DNA from: CAZYYO01 sp964650965 | Lineage (GTDB): Bacteria > Bacillota > Clostridia > Lachnospirales > Lachnospiraceae | Length of the DNA stretch: 64,000 nucleotides | NCBI GenBank assembly: GCA_964650965.1 | Contig: CAZYYO010000002.1 | Span: forward strand, 1-64,000 | Direction: 5' to 3' | Shown: piece after piece, positions 17,248 to 24,063 of the stretch | Position numbering within the stretch: the stretch's first letter is position 1 | How the letters are laid out: every line of letters begins with the position of its first letter | Translations under genes and position numbers: made by a program | The notes under the pieces: model-generated | Databases searched by the model: none | What the model was told of the DNA's origin: nothing | What the model saw: only the letters and a program-made list of their open reading frames with translations

Positions 17248-17276
17248 GACACCAACATAAATCAGGAGGACAATCA

Positions 17277-17522
17277 ATGAAAAAATCAACCAGCAAACAC
17301 GACAGAGAAAAAATGGCATGCACAGCCAAAATGGGAGAAAAGGGGCAAATCGTTATCCCCAAGAATATCCGGGATATGTTTGACCTGCATCCAGGAGACA
17401 CCATCATCATACTAGCAGATAAGAAACAGGGAATTGCAATCCCTCCAAAGGACATTTATGACAAAATAACATCTCTGGTTTTTAACCAGAAGGAAAACGA
17501 AATTAGCGAGGAGGAAGAATAG
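17277..17522 (+). CDS. AbrB/MazE/SpoVT-type DNA-binding protein
   Basis: This 81-aa protein has the swapped-hairpin fold signature: KMGEKGQIVIPKNIRDMFDL, then PGDTIIILADKKQGIAI. It starts after AGGAGGACAATCA. Only 3 bp separate it from the ABC ATPase gene, so it is the first gene of an AbrB-ATPase-permease operon and probably represses that operon. No toxin partner follows, which argues against a MazE antitoxin role. Confidence 0.88.
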   Translation: MKKSTSKHDREKMACTAKMGEKGQIVIPKNIRDMFDLHPGDTIIILADKKQGIAIPPKDIYDKITSLVFNQKENEISEEEE

Positions 17523-17525
17523 CAC

Positions 17526-18290
17526 ATGAGCATATTGCAGGTAGAGAATGTAACGAAGCATTATGAGAAATTCACCTTAGATAACGTAAGCTTTAACCTG
17601 AAGGAGGGAAAGATAACGGGATTTATTGGAAGAAACGGAGCAGGAAAATCCACTACCCTCAAGTCCTTGTTTAACTTTGTACATAAGGACAGTGGAACCA
17701 TACGCTTCTTCGATCAGGAATATGACAGTAACGAATATGCCATTAAGCAGCAGGTGGGATTTGTATTAGGTGGTGTGAACTATTATGGAAACAAGAAGCT
17801 TAAGACCATCACCAATGTAACCAAGACCTTCTATGACCAATGGGATGAAGGAGTTTATCAGAACTATTGTGAGAAATTTGCCATTGATGAAAGCAAAACA
17901 CCGGCACAGCTGTCTGAGGGAATGAAGGTAAAGTATTCCCTGGCACTGGCCTTATCTCATCATGCCAAATTGTTAATCCTAGATGAACCTACCAGTGGAT
18001 TAGACCCGGTATCACGAGATGAACTTTTGGATATTTTCATGGATTTGTGTGAAGAAGGCACCACCATATTATTTTCCACACACATTACCACAGATTTAGA
18101 GAAATGCGGAGACCAAATTATATATATACGAAAGGGCAAAATTATTGCAGATGATACCATGAAGCATTTTATGGAAAGTCATCAGAATATGGACCTAAGT
18201 CATGATCGTTTTAAAAATGGGGTTCCCCAGGTACTGAATTTGGAGAATATTATGACACATTTGGAAAGGGAGGAATCACACCATGCTTAA
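17526..18290 (+). CDS. ABC-2 type transporter ATP-binding protein
   Basis: The 254-aa ATPase has Walker A GRNGAGKST, a somewhat unusual signature LSEGMKVKYSLALAL and Walker B LLILDEPTSGLDPVS, followed by a His switch (STHITTDLEKC). It resembles YtrB/EcsA/NatA-type exporters. It overlaps the permease gene by 8 bp. Together they likely form an exporter or a cell-envelope stress pump; substrate unknown. Confidence 0.9.
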   Translation: MSILQVENVTKHYEKFTLDNVSFNLKEGKITGFIGRNGAGKSTTLKSLFNFVHKDSGTIRFFDQEYDSNEYAIKQQVGFVLGGVNYYGNKKLKTITNVTKTFYDQWDEGVYQNYCEKFAIDESKTPAQLSEGMKVKYSLALALSHHAKLLILDEPTSGLDPVSRDELLDIFMDLCEEGTTILFSTHITTDLEKCGDQIIYIRKGKIIADDTMKHFMESHQNMDLSHDRFKNGVPQVLNLENIMTHLEREESHHA

Positions 18291-18930
18291 ATTATTAAAA
18301 AAAGAAATCCTGCTTACAATGCACCCTACCTCTGTTATTTTTCTGGGATTATCCGCGATGCTGTTGATTCCAAATTATCCATATTACACCATCTTTTTCT
18401 ATATGAGTCTTGCTATCTTTTTCACCTGTTTAACCGGCAGAGAGAATCATGATGTGTTTTATACCATGATGCTTCCGGTGAACAAGGAGGATATTGTAAG
18501 GGCAAGATTTGCCCTGGTTATATTTCTGGAAATGCTTCAGATGATAGTGGCAGTTCCCTTTGCACTGTTACGTCAAAGCTTCCCTCTTCCAGGGAATGCG
18601 GTTGGCATGGATGCGAATATTGCGTTCTTTGGTTTTACCTTCGCCATGCTTGGAATCTTTCACCTGGTTTTCTTTGAGGTTTATTATAAGGATATTAATA
18701 AGGTAGGCAAGGCGTTTGTAGTAACTGCCACAGTGGAGTGGATTTATATAATAGTTGCAGAAGCATTGACACATGTAGTACCATTTATGAGAGACAAGTT
18801 AGATACCAGTGATAGCCAGTATGTGCCGGAGAAGCTGGTGGTTCTGGCGATTGGAATCATTGTATATGTCCTGTGCACATTTCTTGCATTAAAGCGGGCA
18901 CAGCAGCATTTTAAGAAGCTGGATATCTAA
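18283..18930 (+). CDS. ABC-2 type transporter permease
   Basis: A 215-aa protein with about six hydrophobic segments. It contains a YTMMLPVNKEDIVRARF segment typical of ABC-2 permeases that accompany AbrB- or GntR-linked ATPases. Its ATG lies within the end of the ATPase gene, so translation is coupled. The response regulator gene follows 40 bp later and may be cotranscribed. Confidence 0.85.
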   Translation: MLKLLKKEILLTMHPTSVIFLGLSAMLLIPNYPYYTIFFYMSLAIFFTCLTGRENHDVFYTMMLPVNKEDIVRARFALVIFLEMLQMIVAVPFALLRQSFPLPGNAVGMDANIAFFGFTFAMLGIFHLVFFEVYYKDINKVGKAFVVTATVEWIYIIVAEALTHVVPFMRDKLDTSDSQYVPEKLVVLAIGIIVYVLCTFLALKRAQQHFKKLDI

Positions 18931-18970
18931 CACGTAATTTCAGCAGGGCGTGATTGGAGAGAAAATATTT

Positions 18971-19714
18971 ATGGTACAGATTATATTATGTGATGATGAT
19001 CAGTTTATCCTTCAGCTGACCAGTGAACAGATACAGGATGAAATCAGACAGAAGAAATTTGAGGCTCAGATTGCCTGCATCTCCACAGACAGCAGCAGTG
19101 TTATCAAATATATCAAGGCCAATCCTGGAGACTATCTGGTATTTTTGGATTTGGATTTCGGGGAAGGGAAGTGTAATGGAATTGATGTGTCCCGCAGTAT
19201 AAAGCAAATCAGTCCTGGAAGCAAAATTGTATTTGCTACCAATCACCGGGAAATGGCTATGCAGGTTTTATCTAGTGGTGTAGAGCCCTTTGGCTTTTTG
19301 GAGAAATCAACAGATATGTCTCGACTGAAGGCTGGCTATGGAAGATATATTGCCATGGCACAGGAAATGTTCTCCCCTCAGACAGATGCTGACGAAGAGC
19401 TGGTGCTTACCGTAGGAATTGATGAAGAGGTGCATATTCACAAGAGCCAGATTTGCTATGTGGAGGCGGAGAAAACCGTAAGCCATGGTATTACCTACCA
19501 CACCCTGGATGGTTCTAAGATTACAGTGCGGGATACCATGGAGCATATTGGAGAGATTCTGGGAGCAGATGGCATTCGGGTGCATCGTTCTATCTTGGCA
19601 GTGCGTCGTCATATGCTGAAGCTCACCGATGGGATGATTCTACTGGCAAATGGAGAAGAAATCCCCTGTGCCGTTCGTATGAGGGGTGAGGTGAGAAAAT
19701 GTTTACAGCCATAA
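18971..19714 (+). CDS. LytTR family response regulator
   Basis: The 247-aa protein has a receiver domain (CDDDQF acidic cluster near 8-10, phospho-Asp in VFLDLDFGEG about 63) and a C-terminal LytTR DNA-binding domain (ICYVEAEKTVSHGITYHT to the end). Receivers of this AgrA/VirR kind control peptide-responsive genes. ATG 18971 follows GGAGAG and opens with MVQIILCDDD, the usual receiver start; the upstream GTG at 18950 has no ribosome site. The kinase gene overlaps its end by 16 bp. Confidence 0.92.
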   Translation: MVQIILCDDDQFILQLTSEQIQDEIRQKKFEAQIACISTDSSSVIKYIKANPGDYLVFLDLDFGEGKCNGIDVSRSIKQISPGSKIVFATNHREMAMQVLSSGVEPFGFLEKSTDMSRLKAGYGRYIAMAQEMFSPQTDADEELVLTVGIDEEVHIHKSQICYVEAEKTVSHGITYHTLDGSKITVRDTMEHIGEILGADGIRVHRSILAVRRHMLKLTDGMILLANGEEIPCAVRMRGEVRKCLQP

Positions 19715-21219
19715 ATATTCTAGCACTTCTTAGTGGCTGTATCCTGTGGGAACAGTTCTGGAAGAAGAAAAACAAACCAATGGCAGAGCTGGTAAGCACC
19801 ATTCTTGCAGTCATCGTTCTGTGGGGATTTTTCAGCCCGGGAGCATTAGTGAAGACCCATATTGCAGGCAGTGCTGCTTTGATGGATTTTCTTCAGGTTC
19901 TGGTTATTGTGGCTACCATATATTTTATGGGATTTGTCAAGCTGGAGATATGTGACTATCTGGTTATGCTGGGAGCCCTGTTTGCAGTGCTGGAATGGGG
20001 GTATGTCTTAGGCTATCCACGAAGTGTGTTGATTATTGCCACCTGGGTACTGCTTTTACTGATGATACATCGCAGATATGAGCATATGGTGCAGCGGATG
20101 ATTTCCGCATTTGTGTCTGCATTAGCAGCCTTTATCAGTGCCAGCTTATTTTATATTATTTATGATGAGCTTCTGCGCCAGGAATATTATGCCTTTATGG
20201 ATTATTACAATCCGGGAAATGTAGAGAAAATTCTGGTATTAAGTGCTGCTACTATTATCTTTATGGTATTTATTGCAATTATTATTCTTGGAGTGAATCG
20301 CTCCCTGCATATTTTTCTGGAGCGAACGGAGAAGTTCAGCGAGGATTATGCAGAGGTTGGACGTTATTTCCTGTTAGTCCCTTTTGTGGTGGGAATTGTA
20401 TTCTTCGTATTAGATTTCTTAAGAATCCATCTGCCTAGAGAAAATCTTACATTAAACTACACCATGTCTATCTTGTTTATTGCAGTGATTATCGGTATGC
20501 AGATTTTCTATTTGAAGATGATGTTCAGCACCGTGCAGCTGAAGGAAAAGATGGAATATCAGGATACCATGCAGATGAATTTAATGGAGTATAACCAGCG
20601 AATGGGAGAGAACCTGGCAGAAATACGAGCCATGAAGCATGATTTGAAGAATGTATTTCTAACCATGGGAGAATATGTTGCCCGCAGTGATGATAAGGAG
20701 ATGCAGGAATATTATTACAGCAATATTGCACCCTTTGCCACCAATGAAATTCATATGAATGACATTTATGTATCCTTGCATGAATTGGGAAATGAATCCT
20801 TGAAGGCATTTTTGTACTATAAAATTATGCAGGCTATGGATGTGGGGGTTGAGATACAATTAGATACCAGACTTGACCACAGCTATTTTCCCTATTTAAC
20901 TCAGACTACAGACTATACCAGAATCCTTGGAATTTTTATGGATAATGCGGTAGAAGAGGTATCCCATATGGAAGCACCTGGAAGTATGGTTCATATTATT
21001 ATTTCGGAAAAGGAAGGGAAGATGTCAATTTCCGTTCGAAATAAGCTTCGCCCGGAAACCATGGAACGGGGAATCATTAAGGGAACTACAAGCAAGGGGC
21101 TGGGAAGAGGAAACGGTCTGTTAAATGTAGAGCAGATTATTCGCCGTCACAGTGACATCCTATGGAATTCCTATTATCATGAAGATGAATATGTACAAAC
21201 CATTACCGTGGAAAAATAG
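19699..21219 (+). CDS. Membrane sensor histidine kinase, GHKL type
   Basis: The 506-aa protein has about eight membrane segments in the first ~280 residues, then a dimerisation helix with MKHDLKNVF (phospho-His) and a GHKL ATPase domain (DNAVEEV N box, GRGNGL G box). This AgrC-like layout commonly detects peptides or membrane state. It overlaps the LytTR regulator gene and forms a two-component pair with it. Given the position after the ABC-2 genes and near the BceAB-like pair, it may control one of them. A strong terminator follows. Confidence 0.9.
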   Translation: MFTAINILALLSGCILWEQFWKKKNKPMAELVSTILAVIVLWGFFSPGALVKTHIAGSAALMDFLQVLVIVATIYFMGFVKLEICDYLVMLGALFAVLEWGYVLGYPRSVLIIATWVLLLLMIHRRYEHMVQRMISAFVSALAAFISASLFYIIYDELLRQEYYAFMDYYNPGNVEKILVLSAATIIFMVFIAIIILGVNRSLHIFLERTEKFSEDYAEVGRYFLLVPFVVGIVFFVLDFLRIHLPRENLTLNYTMSILFIAVIIGMQIFYLKMMFSTVQLKEKMEYQDTMQMNLMEYNQRMGENLAEIRAMKHDLKNVFLTMGEYVARSDDKEMQEYYYSNIAPFATNEIHMNDIYVSLHELGNESLKAFLYYKIMQAMDVGVEIQLDTRLDHSYFPYLTQTTDYTRILGIFMDNAVEEVSHMEAPGSMVHIIISEKEGKMSISVRNKLRPETMERGIIKGTTSKGLGRGNGLLNVEQIIRRHSDILWNSYYHEDEYVQTITVEK

Positions 21220-21241
21220 GAAGCCTGCCCAGACGCAGTAA

Positions 21242-21270
21242 AAAAAGCCCCAGCGTCATTGGGGCTTTTT
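21242..21270 (+). terminator. Intrinsic terminator after the sensor kinase
   Basis: AAAAAGCCCCA pairs with TGGGGCTTTTT around a 7-nt loop, 22 bp after the kinase stop. Both sides are rich in A or T, so it can work in both directions. Confidence 0.9.
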
Positions 21271-21424
21271 CTATTGGGGCGAAACTGATTTTATCCATGC
21301 ATTTTCTATGACAAAGTCCGCAAATCCTTCTATACTGTGTGATGCAGAGGTGGAAGAACAGGAAATAAGCAAAGGCATTCTGCCTCTGTGAAATAAAGGA
21401 TGGACTTTGCAGGAGGAATGTATT

Positions 21425-22246
21425 ATGGTAATGAACTCAATATTTGACACGGTGCAATATCTTTTGCCGGCAGCAGTGTTTATGATTTTATATTTATTAA
21501 TTCTGGGAATGAGGTTTCATGGAAAGGAGCGTAAGGCTTCTAAACTGTGGTATTGTGCTATGGTGTTACTGGGGCTGTATTTTACGGTAGTTTTTGCAGC
21601 TACCATATCCCCCGTGTATGGAACAAGCTATGGGTTAAGATATGCTCATGTGAATGTAATCCCGGGACAGGTACTCAGCACCATTGCCATCAACCCCAGA
21701 AATTTCTTTGGAAATATTCTTATGTTTATGCCCTTGGGATTTCTACTGCCGATGGTCTCCAATCAGAAGCAGCGGGTAGCACCTGTAGTCTTTAGTGGAT
21801 TTTTATGTTCCCTGTCCATTGAGTTGATGCAACTATTCTTAGGCAGAGGAACAGACATTGATGATGTGATTTTAAATACCTTTGGTGGATTTCTGGGATT
21901 TTTGATATTTGTAATGGTCAGTAAATGGATTCCCGGATTATACCTGTCTACAGGTGTTTATGATGTGGCACAGGGACATCCCGTTCGTATGACCAGGGAT
22001 TATAAATACATCATTCCCCTGGTACTTGCAATGCTTGTGCTGGTTTGGTCGGTAGGAACGATGCAGCGACAGCAGTATATGAATAATACAACAACGAACC
22101 AGGAGCAAAGCGTAATTTCTCAGAACATAGACAAGGGGGAGGCAGCCCAGCGGATTCAACAGAAAATGCAGTGGGCAATCTTAAATGGAGATGATGCCAA
22201 GCTGCAGCAATTATATCGCAAGGGAATGAAGCTAGATACAATCTAG
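21425..22246 (+). CDS. VanZ-like membrane protein
   Basis: This 273-aa protein has five membrane segments and VanZ-family features (NVIPGQVLSTIAINPRNFFGNILMFMPLGFLLP, then LSIELMQLFLGRGTDIDDVILNTFGGFLGF, split here only for description). A soluble, helical C-terminal tail follows residue ~215. VanZ proteins are linked to low-level teicoplanin resistance in enterococci, but most relatives are uncharacterised. ATG 21425 is chosen since AGGAGG ends eight bases before it; a TTG at 21407 would overlap that site. It probably forms an operon with the C39-like gene 28 bp downstream. Confidence 0.8.
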   Translation: MVMNSIFDTVQYLLPAAVFMILYLLILGMRFHGKERKASKLWYCAMVLLGLYFTVVFAATISPVYGTSYGLRYAHVNVIPGQVLSTIAINPRNFFGNILMFMPLGFLLPMVSNQKQRVAPVVFSGFLCSLSIELMQLFLGRGTDIDDVILNTFGGFLGFLIFVMVSKWIPGLYLSTGVYDVAQGHPVRMTRDYKYIIPLVLAMLVLVWSVGTMQRQQYMNNTTTNQEQSVISQNIDKGEAAQRIQQKMQWAILNGDDAKLQQLYRKGMKLDTI

Positions 22247-22274
22247 GAAATATGTTCAAGTGGGGGGACAACAA

Positions 22275-23216
22275 ATGAAAGCAGAAAATACTGCATTGCA
22301 ACAAAAGAAAAAAAGGCAAAAAAGAAGAAGGAGAAAGAGACTATTTCGTAGAATTCTAAGTATCTCCCTGGTGGTTGCAGCTATTGTATTAGGCATAACG
22401 GTACTTACATCCATGCAGGGAACAGAAGATAATCTTGCGAAGCTTCTTGAGAATCCATCCACGGTGGCTACTACAGGAGGAAGAACCTCTAATGTTGTGG
22501 TGCAGGCTCCCGTTGATTATTCTGACCGGGAGATTCGAGAGAAGCTGCAGGAGCTGGCCCAGGAGCAGGAGGTATATGAGAAAATCCAGCAGCAAAGGGA
22601 CAGCTATCCGGATGGGCTTCTAAAGGATCTGGTAAATAATTCTGAAATGCTGGACTTTGTAGAAAACTATACTACAGAGGACACAGCATCCGGGAAGCTT
22701 ACCAGCAGTGAAAAACATGCAGACTGCCCCTTACTGCTTCAATGGGATGAACGTTGGGGATATCATTCCTACGGAGAAAGCATCATGGCAATCAGTGGCT
22801 GCGGCCCTACCGCATTGTCCATGGTGGTGATAGGACTGACGGGCAATACCGATGCCACGCCCAACGAAGTAGCAGATTATGCCATGAATAATGGGTATTA
22901 TATGTATGGCACAGGAACCAGCTGGAGCCTAATGTCTGACGGAGCTGCTCATTATGGACTTTCCTCTCAGGAGGTGGCTGCAGATGAAGCCGCAATGAAG
23001 CAGGTATTAGATGAACAGGGATATTTGATTTGTTCTATGAGAAGTGGAGACTTTACCACTGCCGGTCATTTTATTGTTATCTGCGGATATGATGATGAGG
23101 GCTTTCAGGTGAATGACCCTTTCTGTATTTACCGCAGCAGTCTTTCCTGGTCTTATGATACCATCGCAGGTCAGATTAAGAATATCTGGGGATTGAAAAA
23201 GCACAGTCTTTTGTAG
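22275..23216 (+). CDS. Membrane-anchored C39-like peptidase domain protein
   Basis: The 313-aa protein has a Lys/Arg-rich cytoplasmic start, one membrane segment (about 27-47), a spacer and an extracellular C39-like domain (about 145-313). It shows SGCGPTALSMV with the catalytic Cys and GHFIVICGYDDEGFQVNDP with the His and Asp. Related domains cleave peptides or act as bacteriocin-linked peptidases, but stand-alone anchored forms lack known substrates. The ATG follows GGGGGGACAACAA; a GTG at 22260 extends the frame but is less likely. It comes after the VanZ-like gene. Confidence 0.8.
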   Translation: MKAENTALQQKKKRQKRRRRKRLFRRILSISLVVAAIVLGITVLTSMQGTEDNLAKLLENPSTVATTGGRTSNVVVQAPVDYSDREIREKLQELAQEQEVYEKIQQQRDSYPDGLLKDLVNNSEMLDFVENYTTEDTASGKLTSSEKHADCPLLLQWDERWGYHSYGESIMAISGCGPTALSMVVIGLTGNTDATPNEVADYAMNNGYYMYGTGTSWSLMSDGAAHYGLSSQEVAADEAAMKQVLDEQGYLICSMRSGDFTTAGHFIVICGYDDEGFQVNDPFCIYRSSLSWSYDTIAGQIKNIWGLKKHSLL

Positions 23217-23274
23217 CAGAAGTAAAATAATAGTCCCGTAATCATAAAATATTCTATAAAAAAGCCGGAATGAC

Positions 23275-23306
23275 TTGACAAAATATAAAAGCTGGGTTAT
23301 TATAAT
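23275..23306 (+). promoter_or_regulatory. Promoter of the cold-shock leader
   Basis: A perfect TTGACA (23275-23280) is followed by TATTATAAT at 23298-23306, which gives a -10 with 17 bp (TATTAT) or 20 bp (TATAAT) spacing. It lies about 205 bp before the cold-shock ATG, so the leader is long. Confidence 0.7.
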
Positions 23307-23331
23307 TTACAGTATTCAAACATAACTACGT

Positions 23332-23426
23332 ATCACGTGTAACGGTTCATTTGCAGCAAGGCAAGTTTAACGTCTCCAGTGGAAGTTTTGCTTGCTCGGC
23401 AATGACAGCGGCACGTGATTTTTTTA
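23332..23426 (+). ncRNA. Structured leader ending in terminator-like hairpin (attenuator or small RNA)
   Basis: ATCACGTG (23332-23339) pairs with CACGTGAT (23412-23419) and is followed directly by seven T residues. Inside, AGCAAGGCAAG can pair with the CTTGCT region and further small helices are possible. This looks like an intrinsic terminator in the cold-shock leader, so expression of the gene could be controlled by read-through, or a ~110-nt RNA is made. I did not recognise a known riboswitch class. Confidence 0.6.
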
Positions 23427-23477
23427 TCTATTGATGGATTCTATAGGAATCATTGAGATAGATAATATAGGTTTTAA

Positions 23478-23509
23478 TGGGTACGAAAAAAAAAATAAGG
23501 AGGTACCCA
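23478..23509 (+). promoter_or_regulatory. Hairpin around the cold-shock ribosome binding site
   Basis: TGGGTAC (23478-23484) and GTACCCA (23503-23509) flank an A-rich loop containing AAGGAGG (23497-23503), and the ATG is at 23511. The Shine-Dalgarno sequence would lie at the edge of a 7-bp stem, which suggests translational control, for example by temperature. Confidence 0.55.
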
Positions 23510-23510
23510 A

Positions 23511-23726
23511 ATGAATAACGGTACAGTAAAATGGTTTAACGCAGAAAAAGGATATGGCTTTATCACAGATGATAACGGCGGAGATGATGTATTTGTACAT
23601 TTCTCATCTATCCAGACAGAAGGATTCAAGACTTTAGAAGAAGGACAGCACGTTACTTATGAAGTAGAAGCAGATCCTAAGAACCCTAACAAGAGCCGTG
23701 CAATCAACGTATCTGTTGTAGCATAA
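23511..23726 (+). CDS. Cold-shock domain protein (CspA family)
   Basis: This 71-aa protein is a single cold-shock domain with both RNA-binding motifs, RNP1 KGYGFI (13-18) and RNP2 VFVHF (near 28-32), and the start MNNGTVKWFNAEKG. Such proteins bind single-stranded RNA/DNA and act as RNA chaperones. The ribosome site is AAGGAGG seven bases before ATG. It has its own long structured leader and a terminator directly after, so it is a single-gene unit. Confidence 0.97.
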   Translation: MNNGTVKWFNAEKGYGFITDDNGGDDVFVHFSSIQTEGFKTLEEGQHVTYEVEADPKNPNKSRAINVSVVA

Positions 23727-23741
23727 TTTCTTAGTGAATGA

Positions 23742-23770
23742 AAACAGGCATTTCGGTGCCTGTTTTTTTT
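23742..23770 (+). terminator. Terminator of the cold-shock gene
   Basis: AAACAGGCA pairs with TGCCTGTTT around TTTCGG and ends in eight T residues, 15 bp after the stop. Confidence 0.92.
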
Positions 23771-24063
23771 GTCCATAAATTGGAGTTATGTCAACTAAAT
23801 ATGGGATATATAACCCATATTTTCTATATATGCAATATACCCCAGGATATATCTATACCCCACGTGTCTAAAATCGAGAGACATACCTGATTTCCTTGAC
23901 AAGTGTGGCAAAGCTATCGTACATTTATATAGAAAGAGAACCTTTTTTGTGATAAAAATCGTCAATATGAACAACAGATGACACATTACAGGACATTTTA
24001 CATCTAGGAACAAGGGGATTGCTGGCAACAGCACAAGTAAAGAAAGATAAGGGAGAAATTAAA
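23771..24063. promoter_or_regulatory. Spacer with palindrome, repeats and promoter before the flavoprotein gene
   Basis: The 293-bp AT-rich spacer holds ATATGGG/CCCATAT (23799-23820), a direct repeat of TATACCCCA (23836-23844 and 23854-23862), and a promoter TTGACA (23896-23901) with TACATT 18 bp later (23920-23925). The repeats lie upstream of the promoter, where an activator could bind. The long leader after the promoter shows no clear structure. Confidence 0.5.

Larger units (their letters stand above)
16787..17276. other. 490-bp gene-free spacer with two palindromes and a promoter
   Basis: Reading from left to right, the spacer holds a perfect hairpin (16791-16874), a 50-bp linker, a 241-bp GC-rich imperfect palindrome (16927-17167), a consensus promoter (17177-17205), a tandem repeat of a 9-mer (17221-17247) and the ribosome site of the AbrB-like gene. 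Short frames inside the palindrome run on both strands through the arms and show no protein family, so I treat the stretch as non-coding. Confidence 0.8.

Noticed and set aside
17277..17522. MazE-type antitoxin of a toxin-antitoxin pair
   Set aside because: The next gene is an ABC ATPase, not a toxin, and the AbrB-ABC arrangement explains it better.
21271..21378. 35-codon frame on the minus strand next to the kinase terminator
   Set aside because: It ends right at the bidirectional terminator, which is suggestive, but no promoter or ribosome site is seen upstream and no family is recognised. It may be a remnant.
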